NCBI GenBank assembly: GCA_917880885.1
Contig: OU862920.1
Location: 310,001 to 374,000 of the forward strand
Length of the DNA: 64,000 bases
Origin: Limnephilus marmoratus
Lineage: Eukaryota; Arthropoda; Insecta; Trichoptera; Limnephilidae
Direction: 5' to 3'
In this document: in pieces, positions 10,677 to 20,944 of the stretch
Position numbering within the stretch: position 1 is the first letter of the stretch
Layout of the letters: every line of letters begins with the position of its first letter
Program-made: the position numbers and the translations under genes
The notes under the pieces: model-generated
Told to the model about the DNA's origin: nothing
Databases searched by the model: none
Seen by the model: only the letters and a program-made list of their open reading frames with translations

Positions 10677-12211
10677 TGTGTTTGATAATAAATGTCTGTA
10701 TGGACTTTAGCTCTTTGGTGGCATTTTGGATTATGAACTGGAGCTCTGTAGCTCTTTCGATGAGGGTTTGAATTTCGCTAGCCTCGGGTTTAGAAGAAGA
10801 AGAATGCGGTGGGGGAGGGGGAGGAAGGTTACTGTGGGAAGCTTGGGGGGACTCGGGAGGGCGTTCAAGCCGGAATTGTTGGCTGAAGGCCGGGGTTTTG
10901 GGGGACCGGTTGTCCTGATGGGAATTACGGCTTTTGAAAAAGTCCGGCGCAGGCCAGGATTTGGAAGTTGAAGGGATGAAGGGGGGGGGCTGGCTTGTAT
11001 TGATTTTGGTAGTGATGTGTTCGGACCTAGGGGGTTCATTTTGAGTTTTTGGCTGAGAGCCGTAAAATACTTGTTCCTGCCAGTAGTCGCGACGGTGTTC
11101 ATTATAATTTCTGTTTGACTGCCTTTGATAATTGTAGTTGCGGTTTTTGTTAGCATTGTAATTATTATACTGGGGCCTAGCAGGACAGCCCTTGTAGTTT
11201 GCAGTATGTGCGCCCTGACAGAGCGCACATACGGCAGGCGTGTCCTTCGGTTTGGTACACTCCGAAGATCTGTGAGGCTCTGCGCATTTCACGCATCGCT
11301 CCTGGCCGTGGCAGCAGTTTGCCGAGTGGCCGTGTGTTTGGCAACGAAAACATTGCCCTGTCCTTGTTCTATTACGCAATGATTCCACTTGTATACGTAA
11401 GTGGAGGACAGTCTGTAGCTCTGTGAAGATGCGTTTTGCGTCTTCATTTTTTGTTAAATTTACCATCACGAGTGGAATCGGTTGACGAGACCGACCCGAT
11501 TTCATTCTATGAACCGATAGAACCGGAAATTTTTTGAGGGCAAGTTCTAACTTTACCTCGTCAGTGGAAATATCTTCCGGGATACCTCTTAGGACTACTT
11601 TCAAAGGTTTGTCCTCTGGGAGCCGGTAAGAGTGGTGTTCAATATTTTTTGCAATTAAAATCCTAGTTATGTTGCTATGTTCCCTAGGGGTTTTTGTTTG
11701 GATATGGATAAATTTACCCATATTCTTAGCAAAAAAAATCTATTCCCCTTTCTTTAAAGCTGCGGAATAGAGCGGTCGTTTCGTTTTTTTGATGTAAAAC
11801 GATTGGAGGAATTCTGGTGAATTTACGCGGTAGTTGTTCCGCAGATGCTAGGTCCTCTTGAGCTGTAGAGAAGCCTGGCGTGGGGGATGGTGTCCTCAGA
11901 GCAGCAAATTTGTTGTTTGCCAGCTCTGGGGAGGATGGTCGCTTTTCGACATTTATTTTCTTGGATCGGGGAGAGGAACTGGGAGAATTTCGGGGGGAAT
12001 TAACAGGGGTTATTGAGCCCCTTGAACAAGTGCGCGTGCGTTTTCGCCCTGAGACAAGGTTAAACCCTGTCTCGTCGGAAGAAGAATAACATTCCATGTC
12101 AGAATCTTCATAATGCGTTCCTGGATTGGGAGAGGGAAAACGCCGTGGAGAAGGAAGCCGTCGCGGCGACTGGCTCGGAGTAATGCACTGAGATTGGCTT
12201 TGAGAGGCCAT
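10669..12211 (-). pseudogene. LINE ORF1: gag-like nucleic-acid-binding protein (frameshifted)
   Basis: ORF1 of the same LINE encodes the RNA-binding partner that packages element RNA. It is split into an N-terminal piece (12211-11726, 161 codons, Ser/Pro-rich) and a second piece (11721-10669, 350 codons). The second piece carries three CCHC-type knuckles (CFRCQTHGHSANC, CVKCAEPHRSSEC, CALCQGAHTANYKGC), then an Asn/Arg-rich tail and a short coiled end. The break lies in an A8 run at 11731-11738. Removing one T-equivalent there would restore the frame, so this is a slippage mutation or a sequencing error. A strong shadow frame on the opposite strand is not a gene. Confidence 0.88.
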
Positions 12212-13146
12212 CTCGTGCAGGATTAAATCATTGAGGTGGGTTTTTTACTCGGGGGATAAGTCTTTATTGATTCTAGCGAACATAAATGCTGCTAGGCTAT
12301 TTTCGAAGGCGCTCATGTTACTAGGGTTGGAAATTCTAGGTATACGAGTATGTAATTAGTGACTTGGGTAGCAACCGGCTGGGAATGCTTTTAGTCTGTT
12401 GGAAAAACCGGATTTAACAATGGAACTTTATGAGTCTCTAATGGGGGTTAAACCGAGTGTTAAGTGTTTTTATTATAACGATTGTCCGTGAGGTGATTAG
12501 TGCATTCGAAATGCGTTTGAAATCTTGGGCCGGGGAAAAAACTCGGCTGAATTGGTTGCTAAGCGAGTTTTTTTTTTTATAAAGATTACTAATTATTTCA
12601 TTTATATGACGTCGGTGGAAGGTGAATAAAATTTGTGAACTCTGTCAAAAAAACAATATTTCAAGTACAAGTAAGTCCAAATACTCTCACCAGAGATGAT
12701 GGTAAAAATGTCTGCTGTGGATGTCTGCTGCTGGATGCTCAGCGCTGATTTAGTGGTTTTTCCAGGAAATTAGAACGGTCCTACTCTTCATTCAGACGGG
12801 GAACCAAAGTCGTGGATAATAAACCAGAAAAGTTCAAAGCACTTGAGTTTGTAAAACGGATAACACGAAGAACTGACTTTATAACTGTATGAAAATACAA
12901 TAATTGAGTTAAAACACCATAACTGTATTAAAAACACAATGGTTGGTGAATTACTTGCGTAGATCACTTGCGAAGAGTCGCCACTTCTCACGAGTAGTCC
13001 CCGAAGGAGAAATACACGAAATAACTGACTTGGTAACTGGTAAACTGTATTAAAACACAAAAACTGTATTCAAAACACAATGGTTGGAAATCGCTTCGGA
13101 ACGCGCTGCGCTGTTGACTGAACGGCTGGCGAATCGAGACTGTTTG
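12212..13146 (-). repeat. LINE 5' UTR with internal tandem repeats
   Basis: This non-coding leader of the Jockey-like LINE contains imperfect repeats around 12887-12945 and 13021-13085. They share the phrases AACTGTATTAAAA and CACAATGGTTGG, with two GAATAA/TAACAC-type spacers. LINE 5' UTRs usually hold an internal Pol II promoter, so these repeats may be promoter modules; that role is inferred. Confidence 0.6.
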
Positions 13147-13160
13147 AAAATAGGCGGCCA

Positions 13161-13400
13161 ACAAAAAACCGCGCTATTTATACTTACGGGCAAGGTCAAA
13201 CCTCCCACCCCATAAATGTACCACGTGACCGGTTTTTATCCCGAAATCGGGTATAAAAGACGGCGCATTTTCAAAATAAATTAGTTCATCTCTAACAGTC
13301 AACTCGTGTTTTATTCTTCGGAAGTTTATATCACTCAGCTGCCTCCCCCGCCGACCTCTGCCTGTCTTCAGTCCTGGTGCCAACACTCCTCCAGAAGAGC
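13161..13400 (+). promoter_or_regulatory. TATA-bearing promoter or LTR-like segment
   Basis: TATAAAAG at 13252-13259 follows a small hairpin (CCCGA/TCGGG, 13240-13251) and precedes TCTAACAGTCAAC. A TGGTGCCAACA phrase at about 13376 could be a primer-binding-site-like end. I read this as the flank of the unit that the LINE at 7793-13146 split, perhaps an old LTR. No partner LTR is visible, so this is tentative. Confidence 0.35.
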
Positions 13401-13529
13401 CGGCCCTACTTTGGCAACCGCCAGGCGCCAGGATCAGGCAGAGGATTAAGCACATCCAGTGTCCTTCACGCATCAGGCACTGGGTGCACGGGAGGTCAGT
13501 TTTATTATTTGTTTCCATCATCACCATCC

Positions 13530-14728
13530 TGTTTGTGCACTAAAAACCCGGTACTTTTTTACAGTCTTGTGAAGACGCTGATACGTCTGTTACAACAACT
13601 AAATCTCTATAAACAGTATGAAATAACGAATAACATGAAATGTTGTTAATACTGAAGGCTTGTGTCATACCTACATAATCAAAGTTTCAATATAATGACT
13701 GGTGACGCGTGACGTCAGCACTAACCATTCAGTAATACCAACTTTACAGTGTGTTTTGACGAGAGGTTTAAAAATGCACTTTTTATTATTTTTTTAAGAA
13801 CTCTACGTTTAATATCATGAAATATAAATTAGATATTCAGAGTCAGCGTTCATTGGTCTGTATGAACATATTTTTTTAAAGACACACAATTTTCACTGGA
13901 GTTCCTTATTATTCTTGTGTGTGAGTTTTAAGATAAGTCAAGGCCTGTTCTGCTGAAATTGTCGTGCATTTGTCTCCTTTCGGGGAGAAATTAATATAGT
14001 CATCTGAAATTATGCCAGATTAAAAAAAAATACATTAACAATAACTAAAAAACGCAGAGTGTTCAATTCACACGCATAAAGAGGAGACCGATTATACGAT
14101 CTCATTCTCTCGCAGGCTAAATCCCATACAATATGTATGTGTACTGTGTAGTATGTGTTTGTACTGTTAGTCTCTTTTTAATGTCGCTATTTTTCGTTTC
14201 ATCGAGTTTCAAATCACAACGTAGCTAAAGAAGTTTTCCCTTCAAAAGTTATCGGCCGCAACTAGGATTCGAATATAATTACACAATATTTTTTCGTTTG
14301 TGATGTAGGTACTAATCTTCGATAATATATATTTGTTGTATTTTCAGAACGTAAAATGAATGAATGCCGCCGTTCTTACAAGAGCTGGTGGTGCAAAATT
14401 GCCTTCCAAGCAAAATTGATCGAAATTCTACTCTCGTCCGTATCAATAGAAAAAAATCTTTTAAAAATACGCCTTTTTTCAGAAAAACCAAAATAAACGT
14501 GATTTTAGTCGACACGTCGCGATTTTGATAACAATATTATTTCCGCCATTGACAACAACAAAAAGTGACCCACAAATGTCAAAGAAGTAATAATTATCAA
14601 ATAAAATTGGCACCCAGATTGATATTGGCGCAAGCGATTCTGAGCTGGTCTTTCGTACAGTTTCTTAATACTTAAGGGTTAAAATGGCACTAAAAAAAAA
14701 GTTTTTTTTTTTTAAATTTGTGTATTTG
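13530..14728. other. Non-coding stretch with repeat E, copy 2
   Basis: There is no credible gene. About 14085-14235 matches repeat E (CTCTCGCAGGCTAAATCC ... TTTCATCGAGTTTCAAATC). The rest is AT-rich, with nothing further recognised. Confidence 0.5.
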
Positions 14729-14860
14729 CGGCACGTTCCAGAGTGAAGTACTCTCAGTATCGCCCTGGTGTAAGACCACCATTCACTATTAAAACGTTGC
14801 TTGAAATGGCTTTAGCCATGTTTGGTGACCAGATCTGAATTGTCAGGTACTTCCTCACTT

Positions 14861-14866
<6 letters not shown>
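14729..14866 (+). mobile_element. SINE B fragment
   Basis: This matches 5066-5212 of the complete SINE B copy (GCGGCACGTTCCAGAGTG ... GACCAGATCTGAA). It stops where the T-run of the neighbouring LINE begins, so the LINE tail abuts or interrupts it. Confidence 0.75.
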
Positions 14867-14900
<34 letters not shown>

Positions 14901-15254
14901 TGGAGAAAATACAGATACAGATGTCAATTGACAAGAATATACAAAACAATTAATAGAGAATTCACCTGCATCCAAACTATTTCTCACGAATTAACATTAA
15001 CAGCAGATAAAAACATATGCAAATATTTTTACTTTTAAATACGGAAAAGACGTATGTATATACATAAGAATATTATTTTACAAATAGAGAGATTAAAAAA
15101 AATGAAATGTGCGCAATATCCTTATAAAAGTTTACAAATTGTTTTGATGGTAAGACTAAAAATATATAAAAAAATATATAAATATAGATAAAAAATAATG
15201 TCATTCATAAATTTGAAAAAAGAAAGGTAGTTAAAATTATAAACCGAGTAATGT

Positions 15255-18125
15255 CTAAGTTATTGTACTTTGTAGGAAAACAGCCTTCAATTTTCTACTA
15301 AAGGTAATGCGTGTATCAAAAAATAAGTCGGAATCATTAAGGTTTTGATTTTGATTAAACGATTCGCACATTCTTCTGATTGGATCCCTGACACCAGCAT
15401 TTGTACGCGTCCGGCTAATGTGGAATAAGTCGTTAAGTCTTGTTACTCTGGGTGGTATTTTGAAGTTTATTAGTTTCAGTAGGTCAGGACAGTCAATAAT
15501 GTTGTTGCAGATTTTATATAGAGTCATGAGGTCAAGGAATGTTCGCCGGTTAGTTAGAGTGGAGACGTTATAATTCGAGAGCATATTTATGTACCCCCGT
15601 TTAGGTGCGCTCATTCTGTAATTGAGGTATTGCAGAAATTTCTTTTGAATACTTTCTATGTTGTCTTTATAGACACCGTAAAGTGGTGTCCATATGGAGG
15701 TGCAGTATTCAAGTTGAGAGCGGACCAGCGAGTAGTAAAGTAGAAGATAAGTTTCCGGTTTTCGAAATTCGCGGCTGTTTCTGATGATAAATCCTAGCAT
15801 GCAGTAAGCTTTATTTACAATATTCTCAATGTGCGCATCGAAATGGAGTTTAGAATCAAAAAGTACCCCTAGATCTTTTATACAGTAAACGCGCTCGAGT
15901 AAATAGTTACCAATACAATAATTGTGTATAATAGCGTTGTGGTTTTTAGTGAAGCTTATTTGTTTACATTTGTTGTAACTTAGGTAAATTTTGTTTTCAT
16001 TACAAAATGCTTCGAACCTTACTAAGTCGCTTTGGATGAGCAGACAATCGTTTAAATTCCTAACAATGGCAAATATTTTTATATCATCGGCGTACAAAAG
16101 AAATAAACAATGCATGAAACATTTAGTAACAGTGTTAATAAAAAGTATAAATAACAGCGGACCCAGGATTGACCCCTGTGGCACGCCAGAAGTAACTGGT
16201 TCCCACGTAGAAGTATGTCCTCGTAATGATACAGCTTGCTGTCTTTTTGTCAAATATGAGACAAACCAACGTAATAAGTTTCCCCTAATTCCGTTGAACA
16301 TTATTTTTTTAATAAGAATAAGGTGGTCAACCTTGTCGAAAGCTTTTTTGAAATCGCAGTATATTGCATCTACCTGGTGGCCTCGATCCATGCTGTTGAA
16401 CAAGAAGTTTGAGTAAAGAAGTAAATTACTCATGGTAGATTTGCCTTTTACAAACCCATGTTGTTGTTCCGTAATTATGGAGGCAAGCTGGGGATATATA
16501 TGGTCATGGACAAGTCTTTCCAAGAGTTTAGGGATCGCCGAGAGAATGGATATTGGCCTATAGTTTTCGATTTTTTGACGTGAGTCACTCTTGTGGACTG
16601 GTATAATATAAGCCAACTTCCACCTATCAGGGAAAACCCCGTCACTCAGACATTTATTAAATATTATGGTAAGTGGAACATACAGTGACGACGCAGCGGA
16701 TCTGAGGAAATATGCCGGTATTCCATCGTGACCCGCACCTTTGTTTATATCTAACGACTTTAAACTTGATTGGACTTCTTGTTCCGTTAGTTTAATAGTG
16801 TGAATGTGCGTAAGTTCAGAGTCCCGAACGGCCTCAAGTTGGTCGATGTTAATAGTGTCATTGATAGAGGAGGGTTCAAATGTTGACTTAAAGAATTCAG
16901 AGAACATATTACAGATTTCTTGGGCATCATTAGATTTGCGCCCTTCGAAGGACATAGTAGCAGGATATCCATCAGATGATTTTAATGAGGATATGTATGA
17001 CCAAAAACATTTAATATTATTTTGCAATGAACTTTCGATGTTGCCGAAAAATAATTTTCGAGATTCACTAGCCAATTTTTTGTATGTAGCACGTAAGAAG
17101 GAAAATTTACGATAGTCAGAAAGACTTTTATATGTTTTCCATTTGAGCCAAACTTTATCTTTTTTCCGTGATATCCTAATAAGTTCGGGAGTAAACCATA
17201 TGGGGAATTTGTCATTTCGTCGTGCCAATACTGGAATGAACTTATCAATCACATTGTTTATTATTAAATAGAATCGATCTACTGCTTCTTCGGCTGATAA
17301 GTTTGCGGTTTCAGATAACCAATCAATACAATTGATGTCGTTATTAATCTGAGTATAATCAGCTTTCCTAAAATTGCGCTTACGCTCTTTTTTGTTATTG
17401 ATTTTTGGTTGAGCGAGGGATATATCGAATTCAAGGGCTGGGTGGTGTCTGTCCTCTGAAAGCAGAGGATCGTTGCTACGTGTAACATTTGTTTCGCGAC
17501 TATAGAATATGAGGTCTAAGTATTTTTCATTATGGTTAGGGATACAATTATATTGGAGCAAGTTCATCAATGACATTGTTTGAAGCAAAGTTTGCGATGC
17601 AGCCGTGTTTGAGGAGGCGAGACCTTGACTGCAGCCTTCGGAAAATGACCAAGTAAGAGAAGGTAGGTTCATATCTCCTATTACACAAAACATATTATTT
17701 GGTTCAGATGAAAATACAGATTCCAGGTTTTTGGAGAAAATATCATAAATCGTTGGTGGCGAGACAGGAGGTACGTATACTGCACATATGATGAGATTGA
17801 AAGACCTTACCGGAATAGATATGAAGATTTGTTCGATTTGACTGTTTTCCCAGTCATCGAGCCGGGAAGCTGCGAGTTCCTTGCGCACTGCTACCAGCAC
17901 ACCGCCTCCGTCCATCTTACCAGTAAGTATACGGTCCCTATCTCGTCGGAACACCATGTATCGCGAATCTATAAATTCAGCTGTATTTACGCTTGCTACA
18001 AGCCATGTTTCAACTAGCACTATTACGTCATAATTATTCGATAATATATTAGTTAGTAGCCCCTGAGTTTTGGTTCTAATACCACCACAGTTTTGGTAGT
18101 AAACAGAGATAGATGATAATATCAT
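15255..18125 (-). CDS. LINE ORF2 polyprotein: endonuclease and reverse transcriptase
   Basis: This 956-residue protein would nick target DNA and copy the LINE RNA into the genome. The N-terminal endonuclease shows QNCGGIR, VETWL, AVYVPP, GDMNLPS and RHHPALEF, matching the apurinic-endonuclease fold. The reverse transcriptase lies at about residues 460-760, with YCDFKKAFDKVDH, SGVPQGSILGPLLF and the catalytic YADD near residue 675. The C-terminal region (RRTFLDLMTLYKICNN ... LFHISRTRTN) is typical of CR1/Jockey-group proteins. It is full length for the family with no stop or frameshift. Related C-terminal fragments are at 44348-44593 and about 59950-60330. Confidence 0.93.
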   Translation of the reverse strand: MILSSISVYYQNCGGIRTKTQGLLTNILSNNYDVIVLVETWLVASVNTAEFIDSRYMVFRRDRDRILTGKMDGGGVLVAVRKELAASRLDDWENSQIEQIFISIPVRSFNLIICAVYVPPVSPPTIYDIFSKNLESVFSSEPNNMFCVIGDMNLPSLTWSFSEGCSQGLASSNTAASQTLLQTMSLMNLLQYNCIPNHNEKYLDLIFYSRETNVTRSNDPLLSEDRHHPALEFDISLAQPKINNKKERKRNFRKADYTQINNDINCIDWLSETANLSAEEAVDRFYLIINNVIDKFIPVLARRNDKFPIWFTPELIRISRKKDKVWLKWKTYKSLSDYRKFSFLRATYKKLASESRKLFFGNIESSLQNNIKCFWSYISSLKSSDGYPATMSFEGRKSNDAQEICNMFSEFFKSTFEPSSINDTINIDQLEAVRDSELTHIHTIKLTEQEVQSSLKSLDINKGAGHDGIPAYFLRSAASSLYVPLTIIFNKCLSDGVFPDRWKLAYIIPVHKSDSRQKIENYRPISILSAIPKLLERLVHDHIYPQLASIITEQQHGFVKGKSTMSNLLLYSNFLFNSMDRGHQVDAIYCDFKKAFDKVDHLILIKKIMFNGIRGNLLRWFVSYLTKRQQAVSLRGHTSTWEPVTSGVPQGSILGPLLFILFINTVTKCFMHCLFLLYADDIKIFAIVRNLNDCLLIQSDLVRFEAFCNENKIYLSYNKCKQISFTKNHNAIIHNYCIGNYLLERVYCIKDLGVLFDSKLHFDAHIENIVNKAYCMLGFIIRNSREFRKPETYLLLYYSLVRSQLEYCTSIWTPLYGVYKDNIESIQKKFLQYLNYRMSAPKRGYINMLSNYNVSTLTNRRTFLDLMTLYKICNNIIDCPDLLKLINFKIPPRVTRLNDLFHISRTRTNAGVRDPIRRMCESFNQNQNLNDSDLFFDTRITFSRKLKAVFLQSTIT

Positions 18126-18433
18126 TTCACTAGAGTAAGAGTGTCCTTTGACTTATTCCACAATCGCAGGAGTGATACGTTATGTAGGACATACGAGGTA
18201 TCGAAATTACATATAAAACATAAATTACTCATTAGAAGGAGTATAAGATATGTCCACATTTTACAAAGTGAATTAATATGCAAGAAACACGGTATTGGTA
18301 TAAAGTTATAGGGATATTGCGCAGTAAACAAAAATATAAAATAGCTTTGAAAAAAACAAATTAATAAACAAGGGTGGAGAAAATTGGAAGAAAGCGGGCA
18401 TTGATGACAGCAGTAACATCTTTGTGGTAGGAG

Positions 18434-19261
18434 TCATATGTTTTGTTGATCATGTGTGATAATTTTTTGAAGGTCTTCCTCACGACGAATGGTGACTACC
18501 CTCGAGAGATCGTTCCTCTTCGCTAGAATACTGCCGTTCCGCACCCATATGTATTTAAAGCCGTTGGCTTTTCCTGCGGTTCGGGTTTTCGCAAAAAGTA
18601 TTTTATTTTTTAATGTCAGGTGCTCGTTAATATAAAAATTGGTGGTTGGAGCACCAAGTCCTAATTGTTCCGTGGTGAGGCCGCGGCGTGTCCTTGCTGC
18701 AGCGATGACATCATCACGGAGACGCTTTGTGGATAGCTGGATGACAATGTTGCGTGGACGGTTGGAGGGCGACGAGTGACCGCGAGCGACGCGGTGCGCT
18801 GACACCACACAGCTACTTGGAAGCGGGACGTTAATTTTTGATCCTATTTTATCTATTAGGGTGATTAAATTTTCACCCTTTGCCTCGGGAATGCCATGGA
18901 TGTCGATGTTGCACATTCGACTGCGCTGCTCCATCTCATCGTGTGCATCTCGGAGTGACTGGACTTCTTGCCGGAGGTTGGTGTTTTCTTGTTGGAGAAC
19001 GCTCACACATTCCAGAATTTTCGCGTACTGGTCCTTCCATTCATTAGACAGCGCATCTAATTTTAGCTGAACTGCATCAATTGCTTTCTTGTTTTCAGTC
19101 CGCATGGTTTCAAGTTTCGACTCGAAAAAATTGATGAGCGAGTCAGTGTCAATATTTATTATTGACTGATGCGCCGATGGTGAATCCATAGGGCCGAGCG
19201 GGGTTGCTAGAGGGGAGGAAGCCGCTTTCTTTGCACTGTAAACCTTGCGTGATTTAGACAT
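18434..19261 (-). CDS. LINE ORF1 protein: coiled coil with FP25K-like C-terminal domain
   Basis: This 275-residue protein is the ORF1 partner of the intact LINE. A basic Ser/Ala-rich N-terminus is followed by a heptad-rich coiled coil (about residues 40-115) and a short conserved motif, RMCNIDIHGIPE. The C-terminal part (FYINEHLTLKNKILFAKTR ... IWVRNGSILAK) resembles the baculovirus FP25K-type domain found in insect LINE ORF1s. No zinc knuckle is present, unlike the Jockey copy nearby. It likely trimerises and binds RNA. The start ATG follows an A/T-rich leader. Confidence 0.85.
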   Translation of the reverse strand: MSKSRKVYSAKKAASSPLATPLGPMDSPSAHQSIINIDTDSLINFFESKLETMRTENKKAIDAVQLKLDALSNEWKDQYAKILECVSVLQQENTNLRQEVQSLRDAHDEMEQRSRMCNIDIHGIPEAKGENLITLIDKIGSKINVPLPSSCVVSAHRVARGHSSPSNRPRNIVIQLSTKRLRDDVIAAARTRRGLTTEQLGLGAPTTNFYINEHLTLKNKILFAKTRTAGKANGFKYIWVRNGSILAKRNDLSRVVTIRREEDLQKIITHDQQNI

Positions 19262-19300
19262 TTTTTTTATATTTTTATTATTTGTGGGTAGGTTTCTTGT

Positions 19301-20061
19301 GGTTGTTCAGAAGTACCCCTTTGGTTAAAAATGATTATAACTTAACTTATTTGTCTATGACTTCGTAACACCTTTGAACAAATTCAAGGATTTGAAAATT
19401 CAAATTCAAAAATTCAAATCATAAATTGTCTATGGTTTACAATGACAGTCAATTGTCGTTATTTTTCAGGGCAAGATACAGAGTTATTTTTCACTGCCAC
19501 TATGAAATACACTGTTATTATGTTTAATGTTTCACTGGTTTAAGTGTTTCGACTATGCTTAGTCTATTAATGTGCGATATTCACATAAATAAATTTGGGA
19601 CTCTTGTGCGGTATTCACATAAATAAATTTGTTATTGTTAGCAAAATCTTCACAAAACAATAAAACATTTGTTTATCTTTCTAAGATCTTCAGTAATTAG
19701 CACATAATTTACGTGATTGATAATAATTATTACATTAGGACCTTCTTTTTTAATTATCATCCGTATTATTCCATTTCATCATTCCCACTGTTATCTTTAT
19801 TAATATTACTCTGAAAAATAATGTGTTTATCACATCTATTTATAATGACAATTTATTTACCCTCCCATATCTTATTTCAATCTAGAGATAACACCATTTG
19901 AGATAATTTTATATTACAAATCTTGATGTAAACTATTTGTACATTCTTCTAAAAACGTACACGAAGATCGTTTATTTTGTAGCAAAAGTGTTGTGGTAAT
20001 GTGTTGAGTGACGTAGTTGTTTTGCTAGAAATAAATTAATGTTTTTCATCAAATATTATAC
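19301..20061. other. AT-rich spacer
   Basis: No gene is visible. At 19572-19625 a short phrase is tandemly doubled (TATTCACATAAATAAATTTG). Its middle, ACTCTTGTGCGGTATTCAC, matches the 3' end of SINE B, so a SINE remnant lies here. Confidence 0.4.
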
Positions 20062-20259
20062 TTAAAGGTGAGCGTTGTCTGTCCGCGCCGGCCGCAACGC
20101 ACGCACGCATATTTATATAGAAAAAACCGTTGCCCGTACCGACTTCCGGTTTTTGCCGATAGTGGACGCAGTGCCGTACTAATTCATATAAAGATATACA
20201 AAAATTGCGTGCCGTGCGTGCGTTGCGGCCGGCGCGGATAGTTGGACGCTCACCTTTAA
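20062..20259. mobile_element. GC-rich MITE with TTAA target-site duplication
   Basis: The element 20066-20255 (190 bp) sits between TTAA duplications (20062-20065, 20256-20259). Its termini are long inverted repeats of about 46 bp starting AGGTGAGCGT, with the core GCGCCGGCCGCAACGCACG present on both arms. TTAA duplication suggests piggyBac-type or another TTAA-targeting transposase acting in trans, though the terminus is not the usual piggyBac CCC. It encodes nothing. Confidence 0.85.
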
Positions 20260-20360
20260 TCGATTCGCCGCCTCGAAGCTATATATATTTAAATAAATTA
20301 AGACAATATAAGCGAAACTCAATCGAAAATCTGGAAACAGAAAAATCAGAAAAACATATT

Positions 20361-20432
20361 GACATCTCTGGGACTCGAACCCAGGACCTCTTGCTTTCCG
20401 GGCAAACGCGCTAACCACTGCGCCACGGTGTC
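20361..20432 (-). tRNA. tRNA-like cloverleaf in family A (anticodon position GGA)
   Basis: The sequence folds with a near-complete acceptor stem, a D-arm GCGC/GCGC, an anticodon arm around CCGGAAA and a T-arm CTGGG/CCCAG. A box TGGCGCAGTGG and B box GGTTCGAGTCC are intact. It is one of several near-identical repeat copies, so I call it a tRNA-derived module and not a proven tRNA-Ser gene. Confidence 0.55.
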
Positions 20433-20715
20433 GATATGAAATTCGGTCATGTTTAACTGTACCATACTTCAACTAAAAACCACCTACATTATCTTCATTT
20501 TCTTAACGCATATATTATTGCCAACTATCTTTATGTATGATTGCAAGATTCAAACCTGAACTAAATGCTCTCTATATAGTGTCTGGATAAATCATTATCC
20601 ATTTTATTTTAATATGCGACATCTATCGACTTTTCTGCAAGTCTAGGATGAATATATATTTTTTTTATTTTTTAGAATTTCATATCGAATTCATTCGAAT
20701 TTCGAATATCATATC

Positions 20716-20787
20716 GACACCGTGGCGCAGTGGTTAGCGCGTTTGCCCGGAAAGCAAAAGGTCCTGGGTTCGAGTCCCAGAGGTGTC
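20716..20787 (+). tRNA. tRNA-like cloverleaf in family A (anticodon position GGA)
   Basis: This is the mirror copy of 20361-20432, with the same A and B boxes and stems. It is followed by the shared downstream phrase CAATATGTTTTTCTGATTTT, whose T-run could terminate Pol III. Repeat membership argues against a single-copy tRNA gene. Confidence 0.55.
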
Positions 20788-20944
20788 AATATGTTTTTCT
20801 GATTTTTCTGTTTCCAGATTTTCGATTGAGTTTCGCTTATATTGTCTTCATTTACTTAAATATTACAATTTGAGGTTTTACTCATAAAGTTAAAAATAAA
20901 AAATTATATATTCTATATATATTTTTTGAATGAAAACTTTTTTA

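Larger units (their letters stand above)
7793..13146 (-). mobile_element. Jockey-like non-LTR retrotransposon (LINE), full length
   Basis: Exact 14-bp target-site duplications, AAAATAGGCGGCCA, flank the element at 7779-7792 and 13147-13160, fixing both ends. Order from the 5' end on the minus strand is a 0.93-kb 5' UTR, ORF1 with zinc knuckles, ORF2 with apurinic-type endonuclease and reverse transcriptase, then a 3' tail made of a short (AAGTCC)-type repeat instead of poly(A). One homopolymer frameshift and two nonsense codons break the ORFs, so this copy is not autonomous. Confidence 0.92.
14867..19300 (-). mobile_element. CR1/Daphne-like LINE with both ORFs intact
   Basis: The minus-strand LINE ends in a long poly(A), seen as a T-run at about 14867-14899. 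It has a 3' UTR, a 956-codon ORF2 and a 275-codon ORF1 separated by about 308 bp. Neither ORF is interrupted. The 5' boundary is uncertain (about 19300 or beyond) because I found no target-site duplication. Uninterrupted ORFs suggest recent insertion. Confidence 0.82.
20290..20900. mobile_element. tRNA-bearing foldback repeat (family A), inverted pair
   Basis: Outer arms starting GACAATATAAGCGAAACTC at about 20307 and ending with its complement at about 20850 are inverted repeats of roughly 150 bp. Each arm contains a complete tRNA-shaped cloverleaf (20361-20432 minus, 20716-20787 plus). The 280-bp centre matches heads of other family-A copies (23890-24105, 47263-47470, 63290-63805). It resembles a terminal-inverted-repeat element that captured a tRNA gene, or a SINE duplicated head to head. 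Confidence 0.75.

Noticed and set aside
10726..11426. Several frames opposite the Jockey ORF1
   Set aside because: They are antisense shadows of a Cys/Pro/Arg-rich coding region and have no domain of their own.
13376..13400. Definite LTR and primer-binding site at TGGTGCCAACA
   Set aside because: No second LTR and no gag/pol downstream. Kept only as a low-confidence promoter-like segment.
20361..20787. Calling the family A cloverleaves genuine tRNA-Ser genes
   Set aside because: All copies share long flanks and occur as inverted or tandem repeats, including half copies. Repeat-borne modules are the simpler explanation, though transcription is possible.
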